A stretch of 9,142 bases of DNA from CAYZJD01 sp964478455. GTDB lineage: Bacteria; Acidobacteriota; Terriglobia; Bryobacterales; Bryobacteraceae. Below, one piece after another: positions 1-6,495 of the stretch (positions are counted from its first letter, which is position 1; each line of letters starts with the position of its first letter). The stretch lies in contig CAYZJD010000172.1 of assembly GCA_964478455.1 (NCBI GenBank), positions 1-9,142 of the forward strand, in the 5' to 3' direction. The position numbers were made by a program, and so were the translations under genes. Under the pieces are notes generated by a model, which was given only the letters and a program-made list of their open reading frames with translations, did no database searches and was not told where the DNA came from.

Positions 1-152
1 GCATCGAAAGCGACCTCTGGCAGTTCGTTCCGAAGTATATTGAGCTGCCGCCGGAGAAACTCACCTGGCAGTGCGAGCAGGCGATACGCAACTACGACCC
101 GTGCATCTCCTGCGCCACGCACTTCCTGAGACTCCATATTGAACGGGAGTGA
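1..152 (+). CDS. [NiFe]-hydrogenase large (catalytic) subunit, C-terminal end only
   Basis: This is the 3' end of a gene that starts before the window; the frame runs from base 3 to a TGA at 150-152. The peptide ends with NYDPCISCATH followed by FLRLHIERE. DPCxxCxxH is the C-terminal signature of [NiFe]-hydrogenase large subunits. Its two cysteines help ligate the Ni-Fe centre, and a specific endopeptidase cleaves just after the His once nickel is in. The predicted removable tail is therefore the nine residues FLRLHIERE. The DPCxSCATH form is typical of group 3 (cytoplasmic, cofactor-coupled bidirectional) enzymes, as in HoxH, so group 3 is my inference; the 3b/3c/3d subgroup cannot be told from 49 residues. 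The stop overlaps the GTG of the protease gene that would process this subunit, which supports the assignment. Confidence 0.93.
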   Translation, partial: IESDLWQFVPKYIELPPEKLTWQCEQAIRNYDPCISCATHFLRLHIERE

Positions 153-640
153 GAATCGTCGTGCCGCTCGCCAAATCGGGCACGCTTATCATTGGCTTGG
201 GCAACGAGTACCGGCGCGACGATGCAGTGGGGCTTGTCGTTGCTCGGCGCCTGAAGGGAGCGGCCCCCGCGCACGTCCGCGTTCTGGAACAGAGCGGCGA
301 GGGGGCGGCGTTGATGGAGTCGTGGAAGAATGCTGACACGGTCATCCTGATCGATGCGGTTCATTGCGGCGCGAAACCGGGGACCATTCACCGAATCGAT
401 GCCCATACGGAGCCCGTCCCGGCAAGGGTTTTCCGCTGTTCCACCCACGCCTTCGGCGTGGCCGAGGCGATTCAACTGGCGAAGATCCTGGACCTGCTGC
501 CGCCGCGGATGCAGATCTATGGCATCGAGGGCAAGCAGTTCGAGATGGGTGGCGCTCCTTCCACGGAGGTCCTGCTGGCGGTGGATGAAGTGGCTGCGCG
601 CATTGCCAGGGAAGTCGGCGCGCCGACACGGTTATCCTGA
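149..640 (+). CDS. Hydrogenase maturation protease (HyaD/HybD/HycI family)
   Basis: Nickel-dependent endopeptidase that removes the C-terminal tail of the hydrogenase large subunit after nickel insertion, so the active site can close. The 163-residue length fits the family. The N-terminal strand and loop LIIGLGNEYRRDDAVG (residues 13-28) is the family signature. The three predicted nickel-sensing residues are present: Glu20 in GNEYRRDD, Asp69 in VILIDA, and His100 in STHAFG. The GTG at 149 overlaps the large-subunit stop by 3 bp (GTGA), which suggests coupling. An in-frame GTG at 161 is an equally good start: GGGAG at 145-149 lies 11 nt before it, and the conserved fold only begins near residue 11. 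A distinct protease normally serves each hydrogenase, so this one is probably dedicated to the adjacent subunit. It ends 6 bp before hypA. Confidence 0.92.
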   Translation: MRIVVPLAKSGTLIIGLGNEYRRDDAVGLVVARRLKGAAPAHVRVLEQSGEGAALMESWKNADTVILIDAVHCGAKPGTIHRIDAHTEPVPARVFRCSTHAFGVAEAIQLAKILDLLPPRMQIYGIEGKQFEMGGAPSTEVLLAVDEVAARIAREVGAPTRLS

Positions 641-646
641 AGTTTT

Positions 647-991
647 GTGCATGAACTCTCGCTCGCACAAGACATCCTCGCGCTGAGCGAGACCGAGGCC
701 CTCAAGCACGGCGCTCGCCGGATCACCCGCGTCAAGCTTCTGCTCGGAGAATTCGCCGGCGTAGTGCGCGATGCGCTCGAGTTCTCCTTCGAAGTGGCGC
801 GCGCGGGCACCCTGGCAGCGTCCGCGGAGCTCGAGATCGAGGAAGTTCCGCTCGAAACGAGGTGCCCGCGATGCGGTGAGGCGGCCAGACAGGCGGTCAA
901 TGACTTCGTGATGCTTTGCACGTCCTGCGCCGCCCCGCTGGAGATTCTCTCGGGCCGCGAGTTGCAGGTCGAGTATATTGAAATCGAATAG
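647..991 (+). CDS. hypA: HypA nickel metallochaperone
   Basis: HypA binds nickel and, with HypB, hands it to the hydrogenase large subunit in the cytoplasm. The 114-residue length is normal. The protein begins Met-His-Glu-Leu-Ser; in this family the N-terminal amine and His2 are nickel ligands, so the GTG at 647 must be the true start. The zinc site is made of two CxxC pairs, Cys73/Cys76 in CPRCG and Cys91/Cys94 in CTSC, which is the usual structural zinc-ribbon arrangement. The acidic C-terminus ELQVEYIEIE matches the family end. No strong ribosome-binding site is visible before the GTG; the protease stop 6 bp upstream suggests re-initiation. It is followed by an 89-bp gap containing a palindromic repeat, the largest gap in the operon. 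Confidence 0.96.
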   Translation: MHELSLAQDILALSETEALKHGARRITRVKLLLGEFAGVVRDALEFSFEVARAGTLAASAELEIEEVPLETRCPRCGEAARQAVNDFVMLCTSCAAPLEILSGRELQVEYIEIE

Positions 992-997
992 TGGGAT

Positions 998-1065
998 CCA
1001 CCACGAAGACACAAAGACAGCAAGGCTTCCGTTACGTCTTCTTGGTGTCTTGGTGCCATGGTGGT
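998..1065. repeat. Imperfect palindromic dispersed repeat between hypA and hypB
   Basis: The left arm (998-1025, starting CCACCACGAAGACACAAAG) and right arm (1038-1065, ending GTCTTGGTGCCATGGTGGT) are imperfect inverted copies around a roughly 12-bp centre. The right arm read on the minus strand contains CACCAAGACACCAAG, identical over 15 bp to plus-strand bases 2321-2335 inside hypF. Base composition is unlike the neighbouring GC-rich coding DNA. Transcribed, it could fold into a hairpin between hypA and hypB. It fills most of the 89-bp gap and no gene is visible in it. From memory, repeats of this CCACCAAGACACCAAG type are scattered in several soil-bacterial phyla; I cannot check this here. 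Confidence 0.75.
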
Positions 1066-1080
1066 TTCCCTGGGGGTTGA

Positions 1081-1740
1081 ATGCAGCGAATCCCGGTAGT
1101 CACCAACGTCCTCAAGGCGAACGAGGAGGCGGCCCAGGCCAACCGCGTCCTGTTTGACCGGGAGCGGCTGCTGGCGGTCAACGTGATGTCGGCGCCGGGC
1201 GCCGGCAAGACGTCGGTGCTCGAGGCGACGATCCGCCGGTTCAGCCCTCGCTACCGGCTGGCGGTGATCGAGGGTGATCTCCAGACCACCATCGACTCAG
1301 ACCGTATCCGCGCCCTGGGCGTGCCTTCACACCAGATCACCACAGGTACCGTTTGTCACCTCGACGCGCGCATGGTGGCGAAGGCTTTCCCCGATTTCTC
1401 CCTGACCGGGCTGGACGCGCTGTTCATCGAGAATGTTGGCAATATGGTCTGCCCGGCCGAGTACAACCTAGGAGAGCACCTGCGGGTGATGGTCTACAGC
1501 GTCGTCGAGGGCGCCGAGAAGCCGAAGAAATACCCACTGATGTTCCACACCTCCCACGTCGTGCTGCTGAACAAGATCGACTTACTCCCCTATGCCGGCG
1601 TCTCGCTCGATGAACTGAAGAGACACGTGCGTGAAGTCAACCCGCATGCGGAGATGTTTCCTGTCTCCTGCCGGACGGGCGAGGGCATGGAGGCCTGGCT
1701 GAGCTGGCTGGCGGATCGAATTGACGGACAGCGGCGGTAG
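1081..1740 (+). CDS. hypB: HypB GTPase, nickel insertion factor
   Basis: SIMIBI-class GTPase that drives nickel transfer from HypA to the hydrogenase large subunit. The 219 residues form essentially one G domain: P-loop SAPGAGKT (37-44), IEGD (63-66), a TTG-containing switch region, ENVGNMVCPAEYNLGE (117-132) and the guanine-specificity motif NKID (164-167). The metal site at the dimer interface is kept: Cys92-His93 and Cys124. The N-terminus has neither a histidine-rich nickel-storage stretch nor a CxxCGC high-affinity site, so this is the minimal form of the protein. The ATG start is preceded by GGGGG at 1072-1076. The 3' end overlaps hypF by 20 bp. Because the palindromic repeat separates it from hypA, expression of hypB and later genes could differ from that of hypA. 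Confidence 0.97.
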   Translation: MQRIPVVTNVLKANEEAAQANRVLFDRERLLAVNVMSAPGAGKTSVLEATIRRFSPRYRLAVIEGDLQTTIDSDRIRALGVPSHQITTGTVCHLDARMVAKAFPDFSLTGLDALFIENVGNMVCPAEYNLGEHLRVMVYSVVEGAEKPKKYPLMFHTSHVVLLNKIDLLPYAGVSLDELKRHVREVNPHAEMFPVSCRTGEGMEAWLSWLADRIDGQRR

Positions 1741-3988
1741 TCTCGCGATTGAACGCCTGCGCGTTACTCTCCAGGGCGTGGTGCAGGGAGTCGGCTTCCG
1801 CCCGTTCGTCTACCGGCTCGCCACGGAGATGGGCCTCGCCGGCTGGGTGCTGAATTCGAGCGCCGGATTGTCGCTGGAGGTCGAAGGCCCGCGCCAGTCG
1901 CTCGACCGCTTCCTCGAACGTCTGGAGGCCGAGCGGCCGCCGGCTTCGGTCGTGCTGGCGCGGGAAGCCAGTTACTTGGCGCCGGCGGGCTTCCAGCAGT
2001 TCCAGATTCGTCCGAGCGACGCGGCCGACGAAAAGACCGCCGGCCTGCTGCCGGACCTCGCCACCTGTCGCGAATGCTTTGCCGAACTGAGCGATCCCGC
2101 TGACCGCCGCTTCGGCTACCCGTTCACCAACTGCACCCGCTGCGGCCCGCGTTACAGCATCGTTCTCGACATCCCCTACGACCGGCCGAACACTACGATG
2201 CGGGCCTTCCCCTTGTGCGCCGCCTGCCGGCGCGAGTACACGAACCCGGCCGACCGCCGCTTCCACGCGCAGCCGAACGCGTGCGCGGTGTGCGGCCCGA
2301 GAGTGTGGCTGGAATCAAACCACCAAGACACCAAGGACACCAAGGAATCAGAAAGACAAAGCGCCTTCGCCGACGTAGCCGAGGCGTTGCGGCGGGGGCA
2401 GATCGTTGCGCTGAAGGGTATCGGCGGCTTCCAGTTGTTGGTCGATGCCCGAAACGAGGAAGCGGTAGAGCGTTTGCGCCGGCGCAAGCGCCGCGAGGAA
2501 AAACCCTTCGCGCTGATGATGCCCTCCATCGAGATGGTCCGCGCCTGTTGTGAGGCGAGCGTCGGCGAGGAAGCGCTACTGCGATCGACTGCGGCGCCGA
2601 TCGTGCTGTTGAGACCGCGCGCCGGCTGCGTCGTCGCGCCAAACGTGGCCAAGTCCTCGCCGTACCTCGGCGTGATGCTGCCGTACTCGCCCCTGCATCA
2701 CCTGTTGATGAAGGAGATCGATTTCCCGATCGTCGCCACGAGCGGCAATCTGAGCGATGAACCGATCGCGGTCGATAACGAGGAGGCTCGGGCGCGGCTG
2801 GGAGAGATCGCCGACCTCTTCCTTGTGCACGACCGGCCGATCGCCCGGCCGTGCGACGATTCGGTGGTTCGCCTGAGCCGGGGACGCGAGAGCGTGATCC
2901 GCCGCGCTCGCGGCTATGCCCCGCTGCCGGTCCGGGTGGAGCGCGCTCTCCCGCCGGTGCTCGCCGTCGGCGCACACCTTAAGAACACGGTGGCCATCGC
3001 CCTCGGCCGGCAGGTGGTAGTCAGCCAGCACGTCGGCGATCTCGATACGGCCGAGGCGCGGGCCGCGTTCGAGCGCGCCATTCAAGACCTCTGCCGGCTG
3101 TACCGCTTCGAGCCGCGCCTGGTCGCCTGCGACCTGCATCCGGACTACGCCTCCACGAGGTGGGCGAACGCTTCGGGGCTCCCTGTAGTCCCCGTCCAGC
3201 ATCACCACGCGCACGTTGCCGCGTGCGCCGCTGAGAACGGCGTGCGCGGCGACTATCTGGGCGTGTCCTGGGACGGGACGGGTTACGGACTCGACCAGAC
3301 AATCTGGGGCGGTGAGTTCTTCTTCGTCCACGAAGGTGCGTTCGAGCGGGTCGCGCATCTGCGGCCGTTCCGGCTGCCAGGCGGCGAGGCGGCAATCAAA
3401 GAAGGCTGGCGTTCGGCGGCGAGCCTGCTTTGGGAGACCTTCGGAGCGCAGGCAGTGCCGGAGGAGCCCGGCAAAGCGGTCCTGCTGCGGATGCTCGAGC
3501 GCGGCGTTAACTCGCCGTTCACCACCAGCGCCGGCCGCTTGTTCGACGCGGTAGCGGCGATCGCCGGCGTGGCGCGCGAGAACCGTTTCGAAGGTCAGGC
3601 CGCGATGCAGCTTGAGCGGGCCATCGGCGGCGTAGTAACGGCGGAATGCTATCGTCTAGAGGAGAGCGATGGGGTGGCTGACTGGGCACCGCTGATCGAA
3701 GCCGTGCGAGCCGCCGCGTCGCGCGGAACGGATCAGGCCCTGATCTCCGCCCGGTTCCACAATGCGCTGGTCAATTGGATCGTGGCGGTGGCCGAACGGA
3801 TTGGAGTACCTCAAGTAACGTTGAGCGGCGGGTGCTTCCAGAACAGCTATCTCACGGAGCGCGCCGCCGCGCTGCTTGAAGAGCGCGGTTACCGCGTCTA
3901 CACGCACCAGCGCGTGCCCGCTAACGACGGCGGGATCGCGCTCGGACAGGCAGTGCTGGCAGCGGGGCAGAGCTCCGGCCTGCCATGA
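1721..3988 (+). CDS. hypF: HypF carbamoyltransferase
   Basis: HypF uses carbamoyl phosphate and ATP to make carbamoyl-adenylate, then carbamoylates the C-terminal Cys of HypE, the first step to the active-site cyanides. All four parts are present in 755 residues. An acylphosphatase domain (about 11-95) has VQGVGFRPFVYRLA. Two HypF-type zinc fingers use four CxxC pairs (Cys116/119, 138/141, 166/169, 188/191). A YrdC-like domain (about 216-400) has KRREEKPFALM and ATSGNLSDEPI. A Kae1-like domain (about 410-750) has HHHAH (494-498), SWDGTGYG and SGGCFQNS. The start is a TTG inside the end of hypB, with weak GGCGGA upstream; no better start precedes the acylphosphatase domain. Oddly, the linker between zinc fingers and YrdC (about 199-210, SNHQDTKDTKES) is encoded by a dispersed repeat in frame. 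Confidence 0.97.
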   Translation: MTDSGGSLAIERLRVTLQGVVQGVGFRPFVYRLATEMGLAGWVLNSSAGLSLEVEGPRQSLDRFLERLEAERPPASVVLAREASYLAPAGFQQFQIRPSDAADEKTAGLLPDLATCRECFAELSDPADRRFGYPFTNCTRCGPRYSIVLDIPYDRPNTTMRAFPLCAACRREYTNPADRRFHAQPNACAVCGPRVWLESNHQDTKDTKESERQSAFADVAEALRRGQIVALKGIGGFQLLVDARNEEAVERLRRRKRREEKPFALMMPSIEMVRACCEASVGEEALLRSTAAPIVLLRPRAGCVVAPNVAKSSPYLGVMLPYSPLHHLLMKEIDFPIVATSGNLSDEPIAVDNEEARARLGEIADLFLVHDRPIARPCDDSVVRLSRGRESVIRRARGYAPLPVRVERALPPVLAVGAHLKNTVAIALGRQVVVSQHVGDLDTAEARAAFERAIQDLCRLYRFEPRLVACDLHPDYASTRWANASGLPVVPVQHHHAHVAACAAENGVRGDYLGVSWDGTGYGLDQTIWGGEFFFVHEGAFERVAHLRPFRLPGGEAAIKEGWRSAASLLWETFGAQAVPEEPGKAVLLRMLERGVNSPFTTSAGRLFDAVAAIAGVARENRFEGQAAMQLERAIGGVVTAECYRLEESDGVADWAPLIEAVRAAASRGTDQALISARFHNALVNWIVAVAERIGVPQVTLSGGCFQNSYLTERAAALLEERGYRVYTHQRVPANDGGIALGQAVLAAGQSSGLP
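2319..2346 (+). repeat. Dispersed CACCAAGACACCAAG repeat inserted in frame within hypF
   Basis: Three near-tandem units of a 9-10 bp ACACCAAGG-like word encode NHQDTKDTK in HypF. The first 15 bp of the core (2321-2335) match the right arm of the hypA-hypB palindrome in inverted orientation. No matching inverted arm is visible downstream of 2346, so this looks like a half-element. The codons (AAC CAC CAA GAC ACC AAG) and lysine/aspartate-rich peptide differ from the rest of HypF. It lies between the last zinc-finger cysteine pair and the YrdC domain, where a flexible linker should tolerate insertion. Confidence 0.75.
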
Positions 3989-3990
3989 TC

Positions 3991-3998
3991 GAGGTGGA
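3991..3998 (+). promoter_or_regulatory. Ribosome-binding site of hypC
   Basis: GAGGTGGA lies 3 nt before the ATG at 4002. It fixes the hypC start there rather than at upstream in-frame codons inside hypF, which agrees with the need for Cys at position 2 of HypC. Confidence 0.7.
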
Positions 3999-4001
3999 TT
4001 G

Positions 4002-4262
4002 ATGTGTCTGGCTGTGCCTGGCAGAGTGATCGAGATCGAAGACGACCCGCTCGGGTTGCGCCGCGCGAAAGTGGACTTCGCCGGCGTGCGCAAGCAGGTC
4101 TGCCTGGCCTACACCCCGGAGGCCAAAGTGGGCGATTACGTCATGGTGCACGTGGGCTTCTCGCTCAGCGTGGTGGATGAGGAGGAGGCGCAACGGATCT
4201 TCGAGACGCTTCGGGAGATGGAGCAGCTCGGTGAGCTGGAGGAGGGCGAGGCGGCAACGTGA
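4002..4262 (+). CDS. hypC: HypC chaperone
   Basis: HypC works with HypD as the scaffold on which the Fe(CN)2CO group is assembled, then escorts it to the hydrogenase large-subunit precursor. The 86-residue protein begins MCLAVPGRVIEI. Cys2, exposed after Met removal, is the essential iron and partner-binding residue, so the start must be this ATG. The body has the family motif GDYVMVHVGFSLSVVDEEEA, and the C-terminus is acidic (ELEEGEAAT). It begins 13 bp after the hypF stop and its own stop overlaps the hypD GTG by 3 bp (GTGA), a typical coupling arrangement that fits the direct HypC-HypD complex. Confidence 0.97.
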   Translation: MCLAVPGRVIEIEDDPLGLRRAKVDFAGVRKQVCLAYTPEAKVGDYVMVHVGFSLSVVDEEEAQRIFETLREMEQLGELEEGEAAT

Positions 4263-5389
4263 AGTTCGTCGACGAGTATCGCGACGCCGGCGGTGTCGCG
4301 AAACTGGCCCGGGCCATTCGGGCCGCGGTGACGCGGCCGTGGACCATTATGGAGGTCTGTGGCGGCCAGACGCACACCATCGTCAAGAGCGGCCTCCAGG
4401 ATTTCCTGCCCGAAGAGATCACGCTGGTTCACGGCCCGGGCTGCCCCGTGTGCGTGACGCCGGTCGAGCTGATCGACCGGGCGGTAGCCATCGCCTCGCA
4501 CCCGGAAGTCATTTTTTGTTCTTTCGGTGACATGCTGCGCGTGCCGGGTTCGTCAAGGAGCCTGTTCGACGCTAAGGCGCAAGGCGCGGACGTGCGGGTG
4601 GTGTACTCACCAATGGATGCGCTGGCGCTGGCGCGCGCCAACCCGTCGCGTGAGGTGGTCTTCTTCGCTGTCGGTTTCGAGACAACGGCGCCGGCCAACG
4701 CCATGTCCGTCTGGCAAGCCGCGCGCGAAGGCCTCCGAAACTTCTCGCTGCTTGTTTCCCACGTGCTGGTGCCTCCCGCCATCGAGGCGATCCTGGACTC
4801 GCCCAACTGCCGCGTCCAGGCATTTCTCGCCGCCGGCCACGTGTGCACCGTGATGGGCTACGAGGAGTACGAGCCGATCGCGCGCACGCACGGCGTGCCG
4901 ATCGTGGTGACCGGCTTCGAGCCGATGGATCTGCTCGAAGGAATCCTCATGGCGGTCAGGCAGCTCGAAAGCGGGCGCGCCGAGGTAGAGAACCAATACT
5001 CGCGCTCGGTGCGACGCGGAGGCAACCTGCCCGCGCGCGAGCGCGTGGCCGAGGTCTTCGAAGTCTCGCCACGGAAGTGGCGCGGCATCGGCGAGATCCC
5101 CTCGAGCGGGCTGCGCCTCCGCGAGCGGTACCGTGCCTTCGATGCCGGGACGAAGTTCGCCGTGGCCGAGGGCGTCGTCGAGGAGTCTCCCGACTGCATC
5201 GCCGGCCTGGTGCTGCAAGGCCTCAAGAAGCCGCGCGAGTGCCCCGCCTTCGGAACGCACTGCACACCCGAGACGCCGCTCGGCGCGCCGATGGTTTCCT
5301 CCGAAGGCGCCTGCGCGGCCTACTACCTGTATGGCAGACGACCCCAGCAACCTGCTGAACTTCACCTGTCCCCTGCCCCGCGCGAGTGA
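4259..5389 (+). CDS. hypD: HypD, Fe-S protein for Fe(CN)2CO assembly
   Basis: HypD carries a [4Fe-4S] cluster and, bound to HypC, receives cyanide from HypE and builds the Fe(CN)2CO moiety. The 376 residues contain the conserved redox and iron-binding cysteines: Cys34 in EVCGGQTHT, and Cys62 and Cys65 in GPGCPVCVTP. GFETTAPANA follows in the central domain. The C-terminal cluster site has Cys313, Cys328, Cys335 and Cys352 within CIAG...CPAFGTHC...GACAAYY. The start is GTG, overlapping the hypC stop, with GGAGG-like sequence upstream at 4238-4251. The last 25 residues after GACAAYY are not conserved to my knowledge and overlap hypE by 59 bp, so the tail is probably tolerated read-through into the hypE start region. 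Confidence 0.97.
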   Translation: MKFVDEYRDAGGVAKLARAIRAAVTRPWTIMEVCGGQTHTIVKSGLQDFLPEEITLVHGPGCPVCVTPVELIDRAVAIASHPEVIFCSFGDMLRVPGSSRSLFDAKAQGADVRVVYSPMDALALARANPSREVVFFAVGFETTAPANAMSVWQAAREGLRNFSLLVSHVLVPPAIEAILDSPNCRVQAFLAAGHVCTVMGYEEYEPIARTHGVPIVVTGFEPMDLLEGILMAVRQLESGRAEVENQYSRSVRRGGNLPARERVAEVFEVSPRKWRGIGEIPSSGLRLRERYRAFDAGTKFAVAEGVVEESPDCIAGLVLQGLKKPRECPAFGTHCTPETPLGAPMVSSEGACAAYYLYGRRPQQPAELHLSPAPRE

Positions 5390-6449
5390 CGAGCACGTCC
5401 AGCTCGCGCACGGCGGCGGCGGCCGGCTGATGAACCAGCTCATCGAGCGCGTTTTCCTCGCGGCCTTCAGCGATGAGGCTCTCCAGGCCCGCCACGACGG
5501 CGCGGCGCTACGCATCGCCAACGCGCGCCTGGCGTTCACCACCGACTCCTACGTCGTGCGACCACTAATCTTCCCGGGCGGCAACATCGGCGACCTGGCC
5601 GTCTACGGAACGGTGAACGACCTGGCGATGTGCGGCGCGCGGCCGCTGTTCCTGAGCGCGGGCTTCATCCTCGAGGAGGGCCTGCCGATGGAGACGCTGC
5701 GCGTGGTCGTCGAATCGATGCGAGCGGCGGCCGGCCGCGCCCGCGTGCGCCTCGTCACCGGCGACACCAAGGTCGTGGACAAGGGCAAAGGTGACGGCAT
5801 CTTTCTGAACACGGCGGGCATCGGCATCATCGAGCATGAGGGCGACATCTCGCCGGCGGCAGTCGAGCCCGGCGACGCCATTCTGCTCAGTGGCGACCTC
5901 GGCGCACACGGCGTGGCCATCCTCTCGGTGCGCGAGGGCCTCGAGTTCGAGGCGCCGGTGGTGAGCGACGCCGCACCCCTCTGGGAACCGGTGGAGGCAC
6001 TGCTTGAGGCCGGCATCGAAGTTCATTGCCTGCGCGACTTGACCCGCGGCGGCCTGGCGAGCGCGCTCAACGAAATCGCCGCGGCGCGCGGCGTCGGACC
6101 AGGCCGCGGCGAGGGCGTGGGGGATGAGCGTCCCGGTGANNNNNNNNNNGTCGGCATGCGCGTCGAGGAGGCGGTGGTGCCCGTCGAGGAGACCGTCAGG
6201 GCGGCTTGCGAGTTGCTCGGCCTCGATCCGCTCTACGTCGCCAACGAAGGCCGTTTCGCTGCCTTCGTGCCCGCCGCTCAGGCCGAGCGCGCCCTTGAAG
6301 TGCTCCTCTCGGTCGAGATCAGCGCGCGGGCCGTCCGCATCGGCGAAGTCACCGGCGGCTCAGGCGGCACGGTCATCCTCCGCAGCCGCATCGGCGGCAA
6401 CCGCGTGCTGGACATGCTCAGCGGCGAACAACTACCCCGCATCTGCTGA
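5331..6449 (+). CDS. hypE: HypE, carbamoyl dehydratase (with assembly gap)
   Basis: HypE is carbamoylated by HypF on its C-terminal Cys and dehydrates it with ATP to a thiocyanate, the source of the active-site CN ligands. It belongs to the PurM/SelD-like ATP-binding family. The N-terminus CPLPRASDEHVQLAHGGGG is the family start and follows the ATG at 5331, chosen over longer in-frame options. VRLVTGDTKVVDKGKGDGIFLNT carries the central nucleotide-binding motif, DLTRGGLASALNE is conserved, and the protein ends PRIC, with the essential terminal Cys. As written it has 372 codons, but about 19 codons around a run of ten Ns (6140-6149) do not fit the family. Removing 57 bp between two GTCGG copies restores a normal sequence and about 353 residues. 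hypE overlaps hypD by 59 bp and ends the operon. Confidence 0.95.
   Translation: MADDPSNLLNFTCPLPRASDEHVQLAHGGGGRLMNQLIERVFLAAFSDEALQARHDGAALRIANARLAFTTDSYVVRPLIFPGGNIGDLAVYGTVNDLAMCGARPLFLSAGFILEEGLPMETLRVVVESMRAAAGRARVRLVTGDTKVVDKGKGDGIFLNTAGIGIIEHEGDISPAAVEPGDAILLSGDLGAHGVAILSVREGLEFEAPVVSDAAPLWEPVEALLEAGIEVHCLRDLTRGGLASALNEIAAARGVGPGRGEGVGDERPGXXXXVGMRVEEAVVPVEETVRAACELLGLDPLYVANEGRFAAFVPAAQAERALEVLLSVEISARAVRIGEVTGGSGGTVILRSRIGGNRVLDMLSGEQLPRIC
6098..6149. other. Assembly gap (10 N) with flanking suspect bases inside hypE
   Basis: Bases 6140-6149 are N. GTCGG occurs just before the suspect segment (6093-6097) and just after the Ns (6150-6154). The HypE reading ARGVG before it and GMRVEEAVVPV after it join naturally at GTCGG, whereas 6098-6139 encode a glycine- and arginine-rich stretch absent from the family. 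This is best read as an unmerged overlap between contigs with an erroneous contig end. Confidence 0.75.
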
Positions 6450-6495
6450 AAACCGGTGACAGGCTACGCAATCCCCGCTTTCCCGCACCCGCGCA

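Noticed and set aside
2319..2346. CRISPR-like or minisatellite array in hypF
   Set aside because: There are only about three short degenerate units with no spacers, so it is a short repeat insertion and not an array.
1637..2975. Long minus-strand open frames opposite hypB and hypF
   Set aside because: They are antisense to conserved HypF zinc-finger and YrdC coding sequence, have arginine/alanine-rich composition without motifs, and overlap each other.
3876..4001. N-terminal extension of HypC from an upstream in-frame start
   Set aside because: HypC needs Cys at position 2, and GAGGTGGA is correctly placed for the ATG at 4002; the extension overlaps hypF coding sequence.
5133..5330. Longer HypE beginning inside hypD
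   Set aside because: The extra residues are a frame-shifted reading of conserved HypD; the ATG at 5331 precedes the first HypE family motif.
4607..5542. 311-codon minus-strand open frame opposite hypD and hypE
   Set aside because: It is a shadow of high-GC coding DNA. The plus-strand frame carries all HypD/HypE motifs, and the antisense peptide shows no recognisable domain.
6450..6495. Terminator between convergent hypE and clpS
   Set aside because: I looked for a GC-rich stem followed by a T-run on either strand and found no convincing hairpin.
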